This document shows positions 61,973 to 64,000 of a stretch of 64,000 nt of DNA, piece after piece. The position numbers and the translations under genes were made by a program. Within the stretch, counting starts at the first letter, position 1. Every line of letters starts with the position of its first letter. Origin of the DNA: Muribaculaceae bacterium (GTDB lineage Bacteria > Bacteroidota > Bacteroidia > Bacteroidales > Muribaculaceae). The notes under the pieces were generated by a model. That model searched no databases, had not been told where the DNA came from, and saw only the letters and a program-made list of their open reading frames with translations. The stretch lies in the NCBI GenBank assembly GCA_016290325.1, contig JAEETL010000009.1, positions 23,644 through 87,643 of the forward strand, given 5' to 3'.

Positions 61973-62330
61973 GTGCGTAGAAAAAAAAGAAAAAACGGAA
62001 AAATGAAAAGAACTATTTTTTCTACCGTCGTTGTCGGTAGAATAGTATAAAGAAATAATCATCATGTTAAAACTTGCGATAACATGCTGTTTTTCGTTTT
62101 TTCATTTTTTCGTTTTATATATAATAGCGAAAAAACGAAAAATCGGAAAACACAGGAATCAAGTGCGTAGAAAAAAAAGAAAAAAAAGAATTTTAGAATT
62201 TTCTATCTGTCTTAGTTGAGTATTCTATATAGAAAATATTGGTCAAAACTATTGGGATGACCAAATTTCTATTTTTTCTATAATATATATATAAGTAGAA
62301 AAAAAAGAAAATTAGAAAAATCCAAATTCA
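61973..62330. repeat. AT-rich block with A-tracts, T-tracts and nested inverted repeats
   Basis: The block contains a 23-bp direct repeat beginning GTGCGTAGAAAAAAAAG at 61973 and 62163. Inverted arms include GTAGAAAAAA/TTTTTTCTAC (61977-61986/62016-62025), TTTTTCGTTTTTTC/GAAAAAACGAAAAA (62090-62103/62129-62142) and TTTCTATTTTTTCTA/TAGAAAAAAAAGAAA (62266-62280/62296-62310, one mismatch). No convincing ORF is present. It lies inside an 880-base gap between uvrA and the surface protein gene. Confidence 0.75.
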
Positions 62331-62368
62331 TCTGATATCCATTGTTTTACTATCTGCGAATGTTTAAA

Positions 62369-62407
62369 AACTTCGCGGCTTAGCGTGAGGTAAAGGACGC
62401 GGATGCC
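62369..62407 (-). repeat. Inverted third copy of the CCTCACGCTAAG element
   Basis: Read on the minus strand it gives GGCATCCGCGTCCTTTACC then TCACGCTAAGCCGCGAAG, matching copies 1 and 2 at 61753-61903 in opposite orientation. Confidence 0.7.
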
Positions 62408-62470
62408 CCCTAAAGCCTAACACCTAAAACCTAAAGCCTAAAGCCTAACGCCTAAAACCTAACGCCTAAT
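62408..62470. repeat. Degenerate CCTAAAR heptamer array
   Basis: About nine units of CCTAAAG, CCTAACA, CCTAAAA and CCTAACG follow one another. The array runs directly into the terminator hairpin at 62464-62497, whose arm starts with the same GCCTAA. Confidence 0.75.
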
Positions 62471-62497
62471 AAAAAAGAGTTTTTTATTAGGCTTTTT
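62464..62497 (+). terminator. Perfect 13-bp hairpin with T-run and no gene upstream
   Basis: GCCTAATAAAAAA (62464-62476), loop GAG, TTTTTTATTAGGC (62480-62492), then TTTTTATT. It looks like a plus-strand intrinsic terminator, but the nearest plus-strand gene upstream ends more than 4 kb away. Confidence 0.65.
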
Positions 62498-62510
62498 ATT
62501 GAAAAATGAC

Positions 62511-62518
62511 TATATTTG
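62511..62518 (+). promoter_or_regulatory. -7 box of the DUF285/dockerin-like protein gene
   Basis: TATATTTG within AAAAATGACTATATTTGC (62502-62519), a near copy of the 18-mer promoter module at 48107, 55657 and 55720. ATG follows 32 bases downstream. Confidence 0.55.
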
Positions 62519-62550
62519 CGGCAGATATTAACTTTTAATACGATATTGCT

Positions 62551-63546
62551 ATGAAAAAGAAAAATTTACTTCTCCGTTTTGCCGTCCTGGTGGCGGCGAT
62601 GATGTGCGCCCTGGGCATCCAGGCTGCCGAGGCCTATGCCTGCTACACGTCGTCGAACACGACGCTGACGTTCTACTACGACAGCCAGCGCAGCAGCCGC
62701 ACAGGCACGACCTACGACATGAACACGGGCACCAACAATCCTGGTTGGAGAGCTGACGGCTCCTATTACAATGTGACCAAAGTGGTCTTTGCCACCTCGT
62801 TCGCTGGTGCCCGCCCGACGACCACCCACAAATGGTTCTTTAACATGCAGAACCTTCAATCCATCACGGGCATGGAGTACCTGAACACCAGCGAGGTGAC
62901 CAATATGGTTTTTATGTTCGATGCCTGTATTAAATTATCGAGTCTTGATTTGAGCCACTTCAACACGTCCAAGGTGACCAATATGGCTAGCATGTTCAAC
63001 TTTTGCACAGGCTTGACGAGCCTAGATGTAAGCCACTTCAACACGTCCAAGGTGACTAGTATGTATAGCATGTTCAACTTTTGCACAGGCTTGACGAGCC
63101 TTGACTTGAGTGGTTTTAACACGTCCAAGGTGACTAATATGGAATATATGTTCTATGGTTGCCGCAACCTGACAACCATCTATGCCGGAAGTGGTTGGAG
63201 TACGAATGCCGTTACCAGTTCCACAGATATGTTCAAGAACTGTACCAACCTGGTGGGCGGTAAGGGCACGACCTATGATGCCAACCATGTGGACAAGACC
63301 TACGCCCACATCGACGGCGGCACGAGCAACCCGGGCTACTTCACCGCGAAGAACGCTGGCCTGCGTGGTGACGTGAACGGCGACAACAACGTGAACATCA
63401 GCGACGTGACAACCCTGATCGACTATCTGCTCTCCGGCAATGCTTCGGGTATCAGCCTGAGCGGTGCCGACTGCAACCAGGACAACAGCGTGAACATCAG
63501 CGACGTCACCGCCCTGATCGACTACCTGCTCTCCGGCCATTGGTGA
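62551..63546 (+). CDS. BspA-like surface protein with DUF285 repeats and dockerin-like C-terminus
   Basis: The 331-residue protein has a signal peptide (LLLRFAVLVAAMMCALGIQAA), an N-terminal region, then DUF285 repeats of 26 residues (HFNTSKVTNMASMFNFCTGL type) at ~125-215, and at 63364-63540 two calcium loops (DVNGDNNVNISDVTTLID, DCNQDNSVNISDVTALID) of dockerin form. DUF285 repeats are leucine-rich-repeat-like surface modules of BspA-type and Mycoplasma lipoproteins. At DNA level the repeats at 62943-63130 are nearly identical over 78 bases. It is the third dockerin-like protein type in the window. Confidence 0.82.
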   Translation: MKKKNLLLRFAVLVAAMMCALGIQAAEAYACYTSSNTTLTFYYDSQRSSRTGTTYDMNTGTNNPGWRADGSYYNVTKVVFATSFAGARPTTTHKWFFNMQNLQSITGMEYLNTSEVTNMVFMFDACIKLSSLDLSHFNTSKVTNMASMFNFCTGLTSLDVSHFNTSKVTSMYSMFNFCTGLTSLDLSGFNTSKVTNMEYMFYGCRNLTTIYAGSGWSTNAVTSSTDMFKNCTNLVGGKGTTYDANHVDKTYAHIDGGTSNPGYFTAKNAGLRGDVNGDNNVNISDVTTLIDYLLSGNASGISLSGADCNQDNSVNISDVTALIDYLLSGHW

Positions 63547-63548
63547 TA

Positions 63549-63681
63549 AACTACGAATTTCGCTAATTAAACTAATTAGGCATCCGCGTTCAATTATAAC
63601 GAATTTGACTAATAATTCAACTACGAATTTCGCTAATTAAACTAATTAGGCATCCGCATTCAAATAAACTACGAATTTCGC
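63549..63681. repeat. Tandem 39-bp repeat with cgaatttcgctaatt core
   Basis: A 39-base unit beginning AACTACGAATTTCGCTAATT occurs at 63549-63587 and 63619-63657, with a partial third copy at 63667-63681. Each full copy ends in GGCATCCGC, the word that also begins the 61753 element. Confidence 0.8.
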
Positions 63682-63703
63682 GAACCTTTAGCTTCAAACT
63701 GAT

Positions 63704-64000
63704 ATGAAAAAGATTCTTTTTACTTTCTTGACGGTGCTGCTGGCATCGCTGGCGGCGCAGGCAGCCACCGACTATGGCTTCGAGGTGGCAGGAGTCACGG
63801 TGACCAGTGCCAACTGCAACAACATCGTGAGCAACTACCTCACGAGCGGAATGGTGTATTACGTACCAAGTAGCAACACCCTGTACATGGACAATGTCAC
63901 CATCTTCATGACGGGCGACTACAATCGTGTCATCAACAACCTTGAGAACGAGGGTCTGAAAGTCCAATTCAGTGGCACCTGCAACCTGTATGCTCGGGAC
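63704..64000 (+). CDS. N-terminal part of a secreted protein (runs off the window)
   Basis: An open frame of 99 codons from ATG 63704 to the last base reads MKKILFTFLTVLLASLAAQA (signal peptide, cleavage after AQA) then a beta-rich start with Asn-rich turns (TVTSANCNNIVSNYLTSGMV, LYMDNVTIFMTG, GLKVQFSGTCNLYARD). Such spaced strands suggest repeated beta-helix or adhesin-type architecture, but too little is present to name a family. It follows the DUF285/dockerin-like gene after 157 bases of repeats. Confidence 0.75.
   Translation, partial: MKKILFTFLTVLLASLAAQAATDYGFEVAGVTVTSANCNNIVSNYLTSGMVYYVPSSNTLYMDNVTIFMTGDYNRVINNLENEGLKVQFSGTCNLYARD

Noticed and set aside
61973..62330. CRISPR array
   Set aside because: Repeats are few, of unequal spacing, low-complexity and hairpin-rich, with no unique spacers of constant length and no cas genes nearby.

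Overview
The window looks like a chromosome segment from a gut-type member of the order Bacteroidales (Muribaculaceae or Prevotellaceae-like); this is inferred from gene content, not from a marker-gene tree. Supporting signs are the repeated TAnnTTTG (-7) boxes, often with TTTG/TTG about 18-20 bases upstream, an RprX/RprY two-component pair, an EF-G2-type elongation factor, DUF6029 and Omp28 proteins, streptopain (C10) proteases carrying BspA-type leucine-rich repeats, dockerin-like C-termini and type IX-like C-terminal sorting tails. No transposase, integrase, phage gene or CRISPR array was seen, so most of the window reads as core chromosome with islands of surface proteins.

Layout. 1-3242 (+): end of holA, the ribosome-associated ATPase ettA and a lipoprotein. 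3366-9273 (+): two tandem secreted C10 protease / BspA-LRR / dockerin-like proteins. 9341-14759 (-): YidE-type transporter, glycerate kinase, coiled-coil lipoprotein, rsmI and an acidic unknown protein. 15065-18404 (+): clpS-clpA-aat, a compact N-degron proteolysis operon. 18401-25966 (-): RlhA-type U32 protein, omega-amidase, an acyltransferase, small unknowns, a THUMP-like methyltransferase and a TPR sensor/regulator; two tandem tRNA-Glu(CTC) genes on the plus strand lie at 22228-22418.

26248-29998 (+) is the most unusual region: a serpin fused to a TonB C-terminal domain, two tandem proteins sharing a Cys-rich N-terminal domain (one also with a TonB C-terminal domain), and a small pyruvate-formate-lyase-activase-like radical SAM protein with no glycyl radical enzyme beside it. 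30096-33248 (+): a Lys/Glu-rich coiled-coil protein, a tgt whose zinc cysteines are replaced, and an LptF/LptG-type permease. 33374-40780 (+): an envelope cluster made of a sorting-tail protein, TlpA-like thioredoxin, DUF6029 beta-barrel, Omp28 lipoprotein, dockerin-like protein and a large Omp28 protein with a sorting tail.

40781-47947 (-): PAP2 phosphatase, YgiQ radical SAM protein and uvrB (overlapping genes), then an acyltransferase and a phosphoethanolamine-transferase-like sulfatase. 48156-53360 holds a CpsB-like phosphatase (+), PlsC (-), RprY/RprX (-) and a CPBP protease (+). 53437-55596 (-) is an EF-G paralogue with degenerate GTPase motifs, facing hemW and a GT-C glycosyltransferase (+, 55760-58202). 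58256-61669 (-): a HEAT-like protein and uvrA. A repeat-rich, AT-rich non-coding block fills 61670-62550, followed by a DUF285/dockerin-like surface protein and the start of another secreted protein cut by the window edge.

Functional themes are regulated proteolysis (ClpS/ClpA/Aat, secreted C10 proteases, serpin), envelope redox and outer-membrane biogenesis (TlpA, DUF6029, Omp28, LptF/G, PlsC, RprXY), nucleotide excision repair (UvrA, UvrB at separate loci), and translation (EttA, EF-G2, Tgt, RsmI, RlhA).
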